Of a stretch of DNA of 40,263 nucleotides, positions 1 to 8,091 are shown piece by piece. How positions within the stretch are numbered: position 1 is the stretch's first letter; every line of letters begins with the position of its first letter. The notes beneath the pieces were generated by a model. That model was not told the origin of the DNA. It saw nothing but the letters and a program-made list of their open reading frames with translations, and did not search any database. This DNA comes from HGM11412 sp045536025 (GTDB lineage Bacteria > Bacillota > Clostridia > Christensenellales > Borkfalkiaceae): assembly GCA_045536025.1 (NCBI GenBank), contig JAZSMT010000036.1, positions 1 through 40,263 of the forward strand. Reading direction: 5' to 3'. The translations under genes and the position numbers were made by a program.

Positions 1-996
1 GACCCTTGCGTTACTGCTGACGATATTAAAAAGCTAATAAGCGTTTGGACTAAAATTCCCGTCGCCGATTTAACGGAGGAAGACACTCAAAAGCTTATGT
101 CGCTTGAAGATAGGCTTATGAAAAAGGTTATCGGGCAAACAAAAGCAATTGAGGCTGTATCACGTGCTGTAAGGCGTTCACGCGCTAACGTTAACGATCC
201 AAATAAGCCGATAGGCACCTTCTTATTCGTTGGTCCTACGGGCGTAGGAAAAACAGAGCTTGCAAAAGCGCTTGCAGAGTGTGTTTTTGGGGATTTAAAT
301 TCACTTATCCGCTTTGATATGAGCGAGTATCAAGACAAAACGTCAATAAACAAGTTAATAGGCTCAGCCCCCGGTTACGTCGGTTACGAGCAAGAGGGTT
401 TGTTGACTGAAAAGGTTAGAAAAAACCCCTATTCGGTAGTATTGTTTGACGAAATTGAGAAATCTTCCCCCGAAATTTACGATATTTTACTTCAAATTAT
501 GGGTGAGGGTAGACTTTCAGATAACAAGGGTAGGCTCATTAACTTCAAAAATACTATCGTAATATTGACTTCAAACGTAGGTTATTCTACTGTTAGAAGT
601 GGTGGGCTCGGTTTTGGTGTTGCGACTGAAGAAAATAGTGTTGAAGAGGCTGTAAAACTCCATTTTAAGCCCGAATTTATTAATAGACTTGACGAAATTA
701 TAGTGTTTAATAGACTTTCTAAGTCCGATTGCTACGACGTTGCCGACATCTTGGTAAATCATCTTATTAAAAGGGTGAATTCTCAAGGTTATAAGCTTTT
801 TATTGAAAATTCTGCGATGGACGTAGTCGTTGACGAAAGCTATTCTACAGAATATGGTGCTAGGAACGTTAAAAGGGTAATATCGCGTAGGTTTGAAGAT
901 TTACTTTCTGACGCGATTATATCAGGCGACGTTGTTAAAGGTGATAAAGTTACCATATATTTTGACGGAGATAAAGTTACTTACAAAAAAGGTTAA
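1..996 (+). CDS. clpC: ClpC-type AAA+ ATPase, C-terminal part (5' end outside window)
   Basis: The reading frame is open from base 1, so the gene starts before the window; about 331 C-terminal residues are present. It is the second AAA+ module of an Hsp100 unfoldase: Walker A GPTGVGKTELAKAL, Walker B VVLFDEIEKS, sensor-1 ILTSNVG, an FINRLDEI box and a C-terminal D2-small domain with EYGARNVKR. Family knowledge: ClpC unfolds substrates for the ClpP protease in the cytoplasm. ClpC rather than ClpB is chosen from the close match to the ClpC D2 domain; the ClpB-defining middle domain would lie outside the window, so ClpE or ClpB remain possible. The next gene starts 2 bases after its stop, so they are probably cotranscribed. 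Confidence 0.85.
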   Translation, partial: DPCVTADDIKKLISVWTKIPVADLTEEDTQKLMSLEDRLMKKVIGQTKAIEAVSRAVRRSRANVNDPNKPIGTFLFVGPTGVGKTELAKALAECVFGDLNSLIRFDMSEYQDKTSINKLIGSAPGYVGYEQEGLLTEKVRKNPYSVVLFDEIEKSSPEIYDILLQIMGEGRLSDNKGRLINFKNTIVILTSNVGYSTVRSGGLGFGVATEENSVEEAVKLHFKPEFINRLDEIIVFNRLSKSDCYDVADILVNHLIKRVNSQGYKLFIENSAMDVVVDESYSTEYGARNVKRVISRRFEDLLSDAIISGDVVKGDKVTIYFDGDKVTYKKG

Positions 997-998
997 TT

Positions 999-1790
999 AT
1001 GGAGATAGGAATTTCAACTGCCTCACTTTTTAAAAGGCAGTATAATGAGGACGCTATCGTTACTTTAAACGATTTAGGCGCTAAAGTTTGCGAGGTTTTT
1101 TTAGGAACTTATTGCGAGTATACAAAAGATTTTTGCAACCTTTTAAAAGAGCGAAAGGGTAGTATTTGCGTTCACTCTATACATACATTAAATACCCATT
1201 TTGAGCCTCAGCTTTTCGGTGTAAATCCGCGTGCGGTTAGCGACGCGTACGAGATTTTTGGTAATTGCCTATCTACGGCACGAGAGTTGGGAGCAGGTTA
1301 TTATACTCTTCACGGAATAGCTAGATTTAAGAAAAACGTTTTTTATAACGAATATGAAAAAATCGGCAAAATGATGCAAAAAGCCAAAGATTTTGCAAGC
1401 TCTTATGGAATTGATTTGTGTCTAGAAAACGTTGAGTGGGCATATTATAATCACGTTGGCTTTTATAAAAACATATCTAAATTTTGCCCTAATTTATCTA
1501 CTTGTTTGGACGTAAAGCAGGCTAGAATATCTGGCGATAGTTATATTGATTATATAAATGAAATGGGCACGTCTATTAAAACCGTACACTTATCCGACGT
1601 TAAAGATAGCGGTAAAATTTGTTTGCCGGGGCGTGGCACGTTTGATTTTGAAGACTTATTCAAAAGGTTGAAAGACGTTTGCTTTAATGGTGATATGTTA
1701 ATAGAGGTTTACACTAACGATTACGGTGAAATTTCAGAGCTTAAAGATAGCCTTGATTATTTGAGAGAATTGCAATATAAAATTTTTTAA
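999..1790 (+). CDS. Sugar phosphate isomerase/epimerase family protein (TIM barrel, AP-endonuclease 2 fold)
   Basis: 263 residues, the usual length for the xylose-isomerase-like TIM-barrel family (PF01261). Likely metal ligands appear in order on successive strands: His in TLHGIA, Glu in CLENVEW, Asp in TCLDVKQ, His in TVHLSDV and Glu in MLIEVYTND; PGRGTFDF is the typical loop before the last strand. The family isomerises or epimerises sugars, or cleaves other small molecules, so the substrate cannot be read from the sequence. It starts 2 bases after the clpC stop, with AAAGG about 8 bases upstream, and is followed 15 bases later by glucose-6-phosphate isomerase, which fits sugar metabolism but does not prove it. 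Confidence 0.75.
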   Translation: MEIGISTASLFKRQYNEDAIVTLNDLGAKVCEVFLGTYCEYTKDFCNLLKERKGSICVHSIHTLNTHFEPQLFGVNPRAVSDAYEIFGNCLSTARELGAGYYTLHGIARFKKNVFYNEYEKIGKMMQKAKDFASSYGIDLCLENVEWAYYNHVGFYKNISKFCPNLSTCLDVKQARISGDSYIDYINEMGTSIKTVHLSDVKDSGKICLPGRGTFDFEDLFKRLKDVCFNGDMLIEVYTNDYGEISELKDSLDYLRELQYKIF

Positions 1791-1805
1791 TATAAGGAGT
1801 TGTTT

Positions 1806-3218
1806 ATGATTAAAGACAATTTAAAAATTAGATTTGACTACAACAATATGATGGATAAATTCGTAGGAGAAAAAGAGGGTATATCTGATGCGGATTTAGC
1901 TCAAAATTCTGCGTTTGCAAAATCAGCATACGATAAGTTTGAAGCAATTCGCGGTACTGGTATGACGGGTTGGGCAAATCTTGTTAATTATAATAAAGAA
2001 GAAATTGACAATATCGTTAAAACTGCTGAAAATATCCGTAAAAATTATAAATATTTCGTAGTTTTAGGTATAGGCGGTTCGGCGCTTGGCCCGATAGCTG
2101 TTTTCCAAGCGCTTTGCCATCTTCATCACAACGATTTACCTGATGATAAGAGAAACGCGCCCAAATTTTACGTTGAAGACAACGTAGACCCCGAGCGCAT
2201 GGTAGCTCTTTTAGACGTTATTGACGTTGAGAAAACAATGTTTAACGTAATTACTAAAAGTGGTTCAACTAGCGAAACTATGACGCAATATCTTATTATC
2301 AACGATATTTTAACTCAAAAGCTAGGCGATAAGGCTAAAGAGCATATAATTACTACCACTTCAAGTTCGAAAGGAAACCTTATTAAAATTGCTAATAAAG
2401 AAGGTTATAAAACCTTTTATATTCCAGATGGTGTAGGCGGTAGATTTTCAGAGCTTTCGCACGTTGGTTTGCTTCCTGCGGCAGTTCTCGGTGTAGATAT
2501 TTACGAATTTTTAGACGGCGCTAAATATATGGATGAACTTTGCTCGTCAAGCGATTACACTAAAAACCCTGCACTTGCAAGTGCAATTTTATCGTATATT
2601 GCTCTTCAAAGGGGTAAAAATATATCCGTTATGATGCCCTATGCTGACGGGCTTAAATATATTGCTGACTGGTATTGTCAGCTTTGGGCTGAAAGTATAG
2701 GCAAAGAGGTTGACAAAAACGGTAAGCTCGTGTTTGCGGGGCAGACACCAGTTAAGTCTTTGGGCGTAACCGACCAACATAGTCAAGTTCAATTATACAC
2801 CGAAGGTCCGTTTGATAAGGTAACCACTTTCTTAGCGGTAGACGAATATAGAAAAACCGTTAAAATTCCCGATGGTTGCGAAGATATTCCCGACGTTAAT
2901 TTCTTGTGCGGGCATACTATGAACGAACTTATTCAAGCTGAAAGAGTTGCAACCGAGTATGCTTTAACCGTTAAAAATAGGCTTAATAGAACTATTTATC
3001 TTCCTATTCTTAATGCGTTTACCTTAGGTCAATTATTATTCTTTTTTGAACTTGAAACCGCGTACATGGGCGAAATGCTTAATATTGACACCTATAATCA
3101 ACCAGGTGTTGAAAACGGTAAAAACGCAACCTATGCGCTACTTGGTAGAAAAGGCTACGAAGAAAAGCGTAAAGAACTTCAAAACGCTCCTAAAAAAGTT
3201 GATAAATATATTATCTAA
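1806..3218 (+). CDS. pgi: Glucose-6-phosphate isomerase
   Basis: 470 residues. It interconverts glucose 6-phosphate and fructose 6-phosphate in glycolysis and gluconeogenesis in the cytosol. Visible family motifs are VLGIGGSALGP (sugar-phosphate SIS loop), TKSGSTSET (phosphate-binding serines and threonines), GGRFSELSHVG and TDQHSQVQLYTEGP. The length fits the shorter bacterial PGI class. An in-frame TTG lies at 1800, but the ATG at 1806 has AAGGAG at 1794-1799 six bases upstream, so I start there. It is the last gene of the left-hand operon and ends 5 bases before a perfect 13-bp terminator stem. Confidence 0.95.
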   Translation: MIKDNLKIRFDYNNMMDKFVGEKEGISDADLAQNSAFAKSAYDKFEAIRGTGMTGWANLVNYNKEEIDNIVKTAENIRKNYKYFVVLGIGGSALGPIAVFQALCHLHHNDLPDDKRNAPKFYVEDNVDPERMVALLDVIDVEKTMFNVITKSGSTSETMTQYLIINDILTQKLGDKAKEHIITTTSSSKGNLIKIANKEGYKTFYIPDGVGGRFSELSHVGLLPAAVLGVDIYEFLDGAKYMDELCSSSDYTKNPALASAILSYIALQRGKNISVMMPYADGLKYIADWYCQLWAESIGKEVDKNGKLVFAGQTPVKSLGVTDQHSQVQLYTEGPFDKVTTFLAVDEYRKTVKIPDGCEDIPDVNFLCGHTMNELIQAERVATEYALTVKNRLNRTIYLPILNAFTLGQLLFFFELETAYMGEMLNIDTYNQPGVENGKNATYALLGRKGYEEKRKELQNAPKKVDKYII

Positions 3219-3223
3219 ATATA

Positions 3224-3249
3224 AAAGGGTGGCAAATTTGCCACCCTTT
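3224..3249. terminator. Bidirectional terminator between pgi and the small minus-strand gene
   Basis: Perfect inverted repeat with 13-base arms (3224-3236 and 3237-3249) holding GGGTGGC/GCCACCC, with A-rich sequence on the left and T-rich on the right, so it can work on both strands. The stop codon of the minus-strand gene (3248-3250) overlaps the stem. Confidence 0.85.
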
Positions 3250-3526
3250 AATTTTGCTCGTTTTCAAGCGTTTTTAAAAATTGCTTTTTATTAAAAATTA
3301 TTGCCTTATATTTTTCGCCGTTTTTCATTTGAAAAGTCGCTATCGGAAAAATTATTTGTTTCCAACTAATTTCACTAATTTGGTTAATAGGTAATAAAAT
3401 ATTTCTATACCTTCTGTCTACCGTAAGCTTATTAGTTAAATACATAATTGATTTATTTTCAATATAAATTGTGCCTCCAATTATGCCGTTTGTGCATATT
3501 AAGCTACATAAAAACGATTTTTTCAT
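3248..3526 (-). CDS. Small hypothetical protein (possible PH/GRAM-like fold)
   Basis: 92 residues, not recognised by name. The composition is beta-rich with a repeated pattern of short strands (TIYIENKSIMYL, ILLPINQISEISW, YKAIIFNKKQF) and a final helix, as in small bacterial PH/GRAM-like domains; this is an impression of fold, not a family match. There is no transmembrane segment. The start is supported by AAAGGA 6 bases upstream and by a good promoter at 3555-3583. It is monocistronic, convergent with pgi and divergent from yunB. Confidence 0.6.
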   Translation of the reverse strand: MKKSFLCSLICTNGIIGGTIYIENKSIMYLTNKLTVDRRYRNILLPINQISEISWKQIIFPIATFQMKNGEKYKAIIFNKKQFLKTLENEQN

Positions 3527-3554
3527 AGCATCCTTTAAAAATATTATTATTTCT

Positions 3555-3583
3555 ATTATAACAGCTTATATAATTCAAATCAA
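3555..3583 (-). promoter_or_regulatory. Sigma-A promoter of the small minus-strand gene
   Basis: On the minus strand TTGATT (3578-3583), a 17-base spacer, then TATAAT (3555-3560). The start would be near 3548, giving a leader of about 22 bases containing the AAAGGA ribosome-binding site. It serves as a conventional, leadered contrast to the yunB promoter opposite. Confidence 0.65.
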
Positions 3584-3594
3584 TAGTTTTTAAA

Positions 3595-3623
3595 GTCTAT
3601 TTTTACTTCTAAATTCATAAAGT
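3595..3623 (+). promoter_or_regulatory. Candidate sigma-E-like promoter of yunB, abutting the ATG
   Basis: CATAAAGT (3616-3623) resembles the sporulation sigma-E -10 consensus CATACAnT; GTCTATT (3595-3601) is a partial match to the -35, with a 14-base spacer. Six bases separate the -10 from the ATG at 3630. I see no convincing sigma-A promoter. The sigma-E assignment is inference from gene identity plus a degenerate match. Confidence 0.35.
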
Positions 3624-3629
3624 ATAGGT

Positions 3630-4271
3630 ATGAATAGGAATAAAAAGAAGAAAAAGGGTGGGTTTATAATATTTTTAATATTGTTTATATCAATATTTTG
3701 CGCCCTTTATTCGTTTTCTAACGCAATGCTTATAGAGATAGGAACGGCGTCTTATACAGGCGTTTTATCAACTGCGTCATACTACGCAATTGATAAAACG
3801 CTTGACGAAGAGTATAACTATCAAGAGCTATTTACCGTTCATAAAACCGTAGATGGTGAAATTACAATGATTACAACTGATGCGTATAAGTTTAATTCAT
3901 TAACCACGAGCTTAGCTAACGCTGTTAGTGAGTATATGACTGGTTACGTTAACGAAGGCGTAGAAGTGCCGATAGGCGTTTTTACAGGTATCAAAATACT
4001 GCAAGGCTACGGTGAAAAGATAAATATGCCACTAATTGCAATACACTCTGTAAAATGCGACGTAATATCGTCGTTTCAAAGTGCGGGTATTAACCAAACT
4101 AGGCACACCTTATATCTTGACGTTACGCCCGACGTAAGCGTTATAACTAGAGTGTCAACTAAAAATATTTCCGACAAAATAAGAGTTATGCTTTATGATA
4201 ATATAATCGTAGGTGAAGTGCCAGAAGTGTATCTATCAGGAACGGTTTTTTCGGCTTATAAAGCCGTTTAA
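3630..4271 (+). CDS. yunB: Sporulation protein YunB
   Basis: 213 residues. A basic N-terminus (NRNKKKKK) is followed by one membrane helix at about residues 12-31, leaving the bulk outside the membrane. The family signature is clear: VPIGVFTGI, LQGYGEKI, FQSAGINQTRH and a C-terminal IIVGEVPEVYL. YunB is a conserved endospore-formation protein, expressed in the mother cell in Bacillus; its biochemical role is unknown. Its presence argues that this lineage forms spores or descends from spore formers. There is no Shine-Dalgarno sequence, and a sigma-E-like -10 box sits six bases before the ATG. It is monocistronic; the pheST promoter starts 4 bases after its stop. Confidence 0.88.
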   Translation: MNRNKKKKKGGFIIFLILFISIFCALYSFSNAMLIEIGTASYTGVLSTASYYAIDKTLDEEYNYQELFTVHKTVDGEITMITTDAYKFNSLTTSLANAVSEYMTGYVNEGVEVPIGVFTGIKILQGYGEKINMPLIAIHSVKCDVISSFQSAGINQTRHTLYLDVTPDVSVITRVSTKNISDKIRVMLYDNIIVGEVPEVYLSGTVFSAYKAV

Positions 4272-4275
4272 ACGA

Positions 4276-4304
4276 TTGACAAAAGCGTGAAAAGCGGTTA
4301 TACT
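4276..4304 (+). promoter_or_regulatory. Sigma-A promoter of the pheST T-box operon
   Basis: TTGACA (4276-4281), exact 17-base spacer, TATACT (4299-4304). Transcription should begin near 4311, just ahead of the structured leader. Confidence 0.85.
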
Positions 4305-4310
4305 TTATAT

Positions 4311-4540
4311 ATAATATATAAAAACCGTGATAAAGACAGACGTTTTTGTTGGAGGAAAGAGAATAGGGGTGTTGCGCTGAAAGCCCTTAACTCCTGATAA
4401 AACGTTATTCACTTTTGAGTTGCAAGCTGAACTAAAGTAAGCCGAGCCGGTAGTTCCGTTATAGCTAATAAGATACGAATTTTCGTATGAATTAAGGTGG
4501 TACCACGCAAAAAGCGTCCTTTTTAGGGCGCTTTTTATTT
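4311..4540 (+). promoter_or_regulatory. T-box leader (tRNA-Phe-responsive) of pheST
   Basis: The conserved T-box sequence AGGTGGTACCACGC is at 4495-4508 and is directly followed by a terminator hairpin. Stem I spans roughly 4326-4430, with AAAGAGAA near its 5' side; a TTC triplet at 4408-4410 followed by A lies just 3' of the GACGTTTT/AAAACGTT pairing and is the likely Phe specifier codon. The stem III region precedes CCGTTATAGC. In this family uncharged tRNA pairs with the specifier and with the T-box bulge, which prevents termination. The specifier position is inferred by hand, without folding software. Confidence 0.88.
4509..4535 (+). terminator. T-box-controlled terminator before pheS
   Basis: A 12-bp stem with one G-T pair (arms 4509-4520 and about 4524-4535, core AAAAAGCG/CGCTTTTT) and a T run at its 3' side. 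It lies directly after the T-box sequence, as expected of the terminator that competes with the antiterminator. Confidence 0.85.
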
Positions 4541-4556
4541 TTATAAAGGAGTAGTT

Positions 4557-5576
4557 ATGAAAGAAAAGTTAGATATTATTCTTCAAAACGCCAAAGCCGA
4601 AATTTTAGGTGCAACAAACCTTAAAGACTTAGGCGAGGTTAAGGTTAAATATCAAGGTAAAAACGGCGAAGTTACCAAGCTTATGCAAGGTATGAGGGAT
4701 ATTCCTAAGGAAGATAGACCTCAGTTTGGTAAACTCGTTAACGATTTAAGAACGGCTATTGACGAGGTTTTTGGCGCTAAAGAATTAGAGCTTAAAGAGG
4801 CTGAGTTGTTAAAAACCTTTGAAAAAGAGGCTATTGATATTACGCTTCCGTCTAAAAAACGCGAAACCGGCACGTTACATCCGTTAACACTTGTTAAAAA
4901 CGAGCTTATCGACGCGTTTACTAGTATGGGTTTTGAGATTTTTGAAGGGCCTGAAATTGAAGAGGATTATTATAACTTTAAAATGCTTAATATTCCCGAA
5001 GATCACCCTGCGCGCGATATGCAAGATACCTTTTATATAAACGATAATATTTTATTAAGAACGCAAACGTCGGCTGGTCAGGTTAGAGTAATGCTTGATA
5101 AAAAGCCTCCTATTAAGATACTTAGCCCTGGTAAGGTATACAGGTCGGATGACGACGCGTCTCACTCGCCTATGTTCCATCAAATGGAGGGCTTAGTAGT
5201 TGATAAAAACATAACCTTATGCGACCTTAAAGGTACGCTTGACGAGTTTTGTAAGATAATGTTCGGTAAAGACGCTAAAACCCGCTTACGCCCAAGTTAT
5301 TTCCCCTTTACCGAGCCGAGCGTTGAGGTTGACGTTTCGTGTTCTGAGTGTCACGGCAAGGGCTGTAAGCTTTGTAAAGGCACGGGTTGGATAGAAATAC
5401 TCGGTGCGGGTATCGTTAACAAAAAGGTGCTTGAGGGCTGTGGAATTGATAGTGAAGTTTATTCTGGTTACGCTTTCGGCATGGGTATTGAAAGAATTGC
5501 TATACTTAAGTATAAAATTCCCGATATTAGGCTATTTTTTGAAAACGATTTGAGATTTTTAAAGCAGTTCAAGTAA
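4557..5576 (+). CDS. pheS: Phenylalanine--tRNA ligase alpha subunit
   Basis: 339 residues, the normal PheS length. It is the catalytic half of the cytosolic alpha2beta2 enzyme that charges tRNA-Phe. An N-terminal coiled-coil tRNA-binding region (about 1-85) precedes the class II catalytic core: the FEGPEIEEDYYNF region, LLRTQTSAGQVR, motif 2 around SPMFHQMEG, FTEPSVEVDV and motif 3 GMGIERIAILKY. A cysteine cluster (CSECHGKGCKLC) before GTGWIEI is seen in some PheS proteins and may bind zinc. AAAGGAG at 4545-4551 sets the start. It is transcribed with pheT under T-box control. Confidence 0.97.
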   Translation: MKEKLDIILQNAKAEILGATNLKDLGEVKVKYQGKNGEVTKLMQGMRDIPKEDRPQFGKLVNDLRTAIDEVFGAKELELKEAELLKTFEKEAIDITLPSKKRETGTLHPLTLVKNELIDAFTSMGFEIFEGPEIEEDYYNFKMLNIPEDHPARDMQDTFYINDNILLRTQTSAGQVRVMLDKKPPIKILSPGKVYRSDDDASHSPMFHQMEGLVVDKNITLCDLKGTLDEFCKIMFGKDAKTRLRPSYFPFTEPSVEVDVSCSECHGKGCKLCKGTGWIEILGAGIVNKKVLEGCGIDSEVYSGYAFGMGIERIAILKYKIPDIRLFFENDLRFLKQFK

Positions 5577-5586
5577 GGAGAACGAT

Positions 5587-8010
5587 ATGAAATTACCACT
5601 TTATTGGCTTAATGATTACGTAGACATTTCAGATGTTTCAGTTGAAGATCTTAAAAATAAACTATTTTCTTGTGGTTTTGAGGTAGAAGAGGTTATCGAA
5701 AACGGCAAGGATATATCAAACGTTGTAGTAGGCGAGGTTTTAACTTGCGAAGCTATTCCAGACACGCATTTACACCTTTGCACGGTAGATTGTGGAAAGC
5801 ACGGTACGCATCAAATTTGCTGTGGTGCAGATAACGTAAAAGTTGGAATTAAAGCGCCTGTTGCACTCGTTGGTGCTACTGTTTACGCTACCGCTAAAGA
5901 TCACGTAACGATTGAAGGCGTTATGACTATAAAAGCGGGCAAGCTTCGCGGTTACGATTCGTTTGGTATGTTATGTGCGGGCGGTGAGATTGGTGTTAGT
6001 GAAGAAATGTATAAGGGTGCGTCGTACGACGGGCTTTTAATACTTGATAGTGCGCTTGAAAACGGTGCTGATATTAAACCTATCGTAGGGCTTGACGAGG
6101 TTGTTTTCGATATAGGCGTAACGGCAAATAGACCTGACTGTCACAGTATACTCGGTTTGGCAAGAGAGGTTGCAGCAGTTTTAAACAAGCCTCTTAAAAT
6201 GCCTGAAATTACTTATAATACCGCTAATTTTGCAACTGCTGATAAACTTTCAGTAGAGGTTAAAGATAGCGAGCTTTGCCCTCGTTATATCGCTTCATAC
6301 GTGGAAGACGTTAAACTTCAACCGTCACCCATGTGGATGCAAAAACGCTTAAATAGTGTAGGTATTAGGGCGATAAATAATATCGTAGATATTACCAATT
6401 TTGTACTTACTGAAATTGGTCAACCTATGCACAGCTTTGATTATTCTTATTTAAAAGGTAATAAGCTCGTTATCCGCCGTGCAACCGACGGTGAAAAAAT
6501 TACCACGCTTGACGATAAGGAGTTTGAGCTTTCAACTAGCAATTTAGTTATTTGCGACGAGGAAAATCCCCAATGTATCGCCGGTATTATGGGCGGAAAG
6601 TCAAGCTCGATAGAAGGCGATACAAAAGCTATAGTTTTTGAATCGGCAATGTTTAAGCGCGACAGTATTAGGCGTACCTCGCGCGCTCTTGGTAAGCGTT
6701 CGGATAGTTCTTCTCGCTTTGAAAAGGGCACTGATCCGTATATCGCCGAGCTCGGTATGAAAAGAGCGCTTAATTTAATCGACACGCTAAACGTCGGTAA
6801 AATTTCAAGCTCGTATATTGACGTTAATTCGGCTGATTTAACTCCTAAAAAAATAACGACTAAAATTTCAAAAATCAATAAAGTTTTAGGTATTGACGTT
6901 CCTACCGAAATTATAAGCGATATTTTAAAAAGGCTTAATTTCGGCGTTGAAATTGTGGGTGACGATATAACTGCTATAATTCCTCCTTATCGTGATGACG
7001 TTGAAGATTACCCAGATTTATCCGAAGAAATAATTAGAATGTACGGATACGACCATATCGAAAACACTCTACTTAAAGACGCGTCTATCACGGTTGGTGG
7101 TCTTAACAAAGAGCAAAAAGACCTTAATAAGGCTAAAAATTATCTCGTATCACAAGGTTTTTCAGAGGCTATAACTTATTCTTTCGTATCCGAAAAAGAA
7201 TTTGACGTGTTTGGTCTTGATAAAAATTCAGATGAATATAAGTTTATTAAAATTCTCAATCCGTTAGGTGAAGATTTATCGGTTATGAGAACTACAATTC
7301 TTCCCTCGCTTGTTAGAGTAATCGTTAATAACCTTAACAAAAAGAACTTATCGGGTAGACTTTTCGAGTTTGCAAAAACGTATAATCCTAAAGCATTACC
7401 ACTTACCGAACTTCCTGAAGAAAAAGAAACTTTAGCTATTGGCATGTTTGGAGATGAAGATTTCTTTACTATTAAAGGCGTTGTTGAGGGTTTACTTGAA
7501 ACGCTTGGCGCTACCTTTAAGGTTGATTTTGTTAAAACAAAACGCGCGTTTATGCATCCAACTAAAAGTGCTGAAATCGTTATAGGTAATCGCTCGATAG
7601 GATACGTTGGCGAGCTTCATCCAAAAGTTTTAGAAAAATTGGGCGTTGATAAGCGCTTATACGTTTCAGAAATTTATTACAGCATTATTTCTAAAATGCT
7701 CAATCGTAAGCTTATATTTAAGCCCTTCCCAAAATTCCCGTCCGTAGAGCGCGATTTAGCACTTGTTATGGATAAAAGTGTAACTAACGGCGAAACGCTT
7801 AAGCTTATAAAGAAATTTTCTGATAAATCACTATCTCAAATAGAACTTTTTGATATTTACGAAGGCTCACAGCTAGAAGATGGTAAAAAGAGTATGGCGT
7901 ACCACTTAACTTTTACCAATTTAGAGCGTTCATTAACTCTTGAAGAGGTTGATGCTTCTATTGATAAAATCTTAAAAGGTTTAAGTTTAAGCGGAATAGT
8001 GTTAAGATAA
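5587..8010 (+). CDS. pheT: Phenylalanine--tRNA ligase beta subunit
   Basis: 807 residues, full length. The domain order is that of bacterial PheT: a tRNA-binding OB fold (about 40-150), the B3/B4 editing region (about 210-390, including NRPDCHSILGLAREVAAVLN just before it), B5 (about 405-475), a catalytic-like core containing LNPLGEDLSVMRTTILPSL, and a C-terminal FDX-ACB anticodon-binding domain starting near FKPFPKFPSVERDLAL. The subunit recognises tRNA and hydrolyses mischarged Tyr-tRNA-Phe. AAGGAG lies 8 bases before the ATG, and the gene begins 10 bases after pheS. A terminator follows directly. Confidence 0.97.
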   Translation: MKLPLYWLNDYVDISDVSVEDLKNKLFSCGFEVEEVIENGKDISNVVVGEVLTCEAIPDTHLHLCTVDCGKHGTHQICCGADNVKVGIKAPVALVGATVYATAKDHVTIEGVMTIKAGKLRGYDSFGMLCAGGEIGVSEEMYKGASYDGLLILDSALENGADIKPIVGLDEVVFDIGVTANRPDCHSILGLAREVAAVLNKPLKMPEITYNTANFATADKLSVEVKDSELCPRYIASYVEDVKLQPSPMWMQKRLNSVGIRAINNIVDITNFVLTEIGQPMHSFDYSYLKGNKLVIRRATDGEKITTLDDKEFELSTSNLVICDEENPQCIAGIMGGKSSSIEGDTKAIVFESAMFKRDSIRRTSRALGKRSDSSSRFEKGTDPYIAELGMKRALNLIDTLNVGKISSSYIDVNSADLTPKKITTKISKINKVLGIDVPTEIISDILKRLNFGVEIVGDDITAIIPPYRDDVEDYPDLSEEIIRMYGYDHIENTLLKDASITVGGLNKEQKDLNKAKNYLVSQGFSEAITYSFVSEKEFDVFGLDKNSDEYKFIKILNPLGEDLSVMRTTILPSLVRVIVNNLNKKNLSGRLFEFAKTYNPKALPLTELPEEKETLAIGMFGDEDFFTIKGVVEGLLETLGATFKVDFVKTKRAFMHPTKSAEIVIGNRSIGYVGELHPKVLEKLGVDKRLYVSEIYYSIISKMLNRKLIFKPFPKFPSVERDLALVMDKSVTNGETLKLIKKFSDKSLSQIELFDIYEGSQLEDGKKSMAYHLTFTNLERSLTLEEVDASIDKILKGLSLSGIVLR

Positions 8011-8018
8011 AATAAAAG

Positions 8019-8039
8019 CCTGCCTAAAAATTAGGCAGG
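8019..8039 (+). terminator. Terminator after pheST
   Basis: Perfect 9-bp stem CCTGCCTAA/TTAGGCAGG with a 3-base loop, followed by TATTTTAATA. The T run is interrupted, but the position right after pheT fits. Confidence 0.75.
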
Positions 8040-8056
8040 TATTTTAATAAAAATAC

Positions 8057-8085
8057 TTTAATTTATTTTACTTTTCTATTATAAT
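8057..8085 (+). promoter_or_regulatory. Promoter of the U32-mutS2-thiI operon, abutting the ATG
   Basis: TATAAT at 8080-8085 ends six bases before the ATG at 8092; the base 17 upstream gives a weak -35, TTTAAT (8057-8062). No Shine-Dalgarno sequence fits between the -10 and the ATG, so the transcript would be leaderless. Confidence 0.5.
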
Positions 8086-8091
8086 AGGTTT

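Noticed and set aside
1800..1805. TTG start for pgi
   Set aside because: The ATG at 1806 has a better-spaced AAGGAG; TTG at 1800 would directly touch it.
6447..6878. Open frame of 143 codons on the - strand inside pheT
   Set aside because: Antisense shadow of a well-conserved gene with a Ser-rich, low-information translation.
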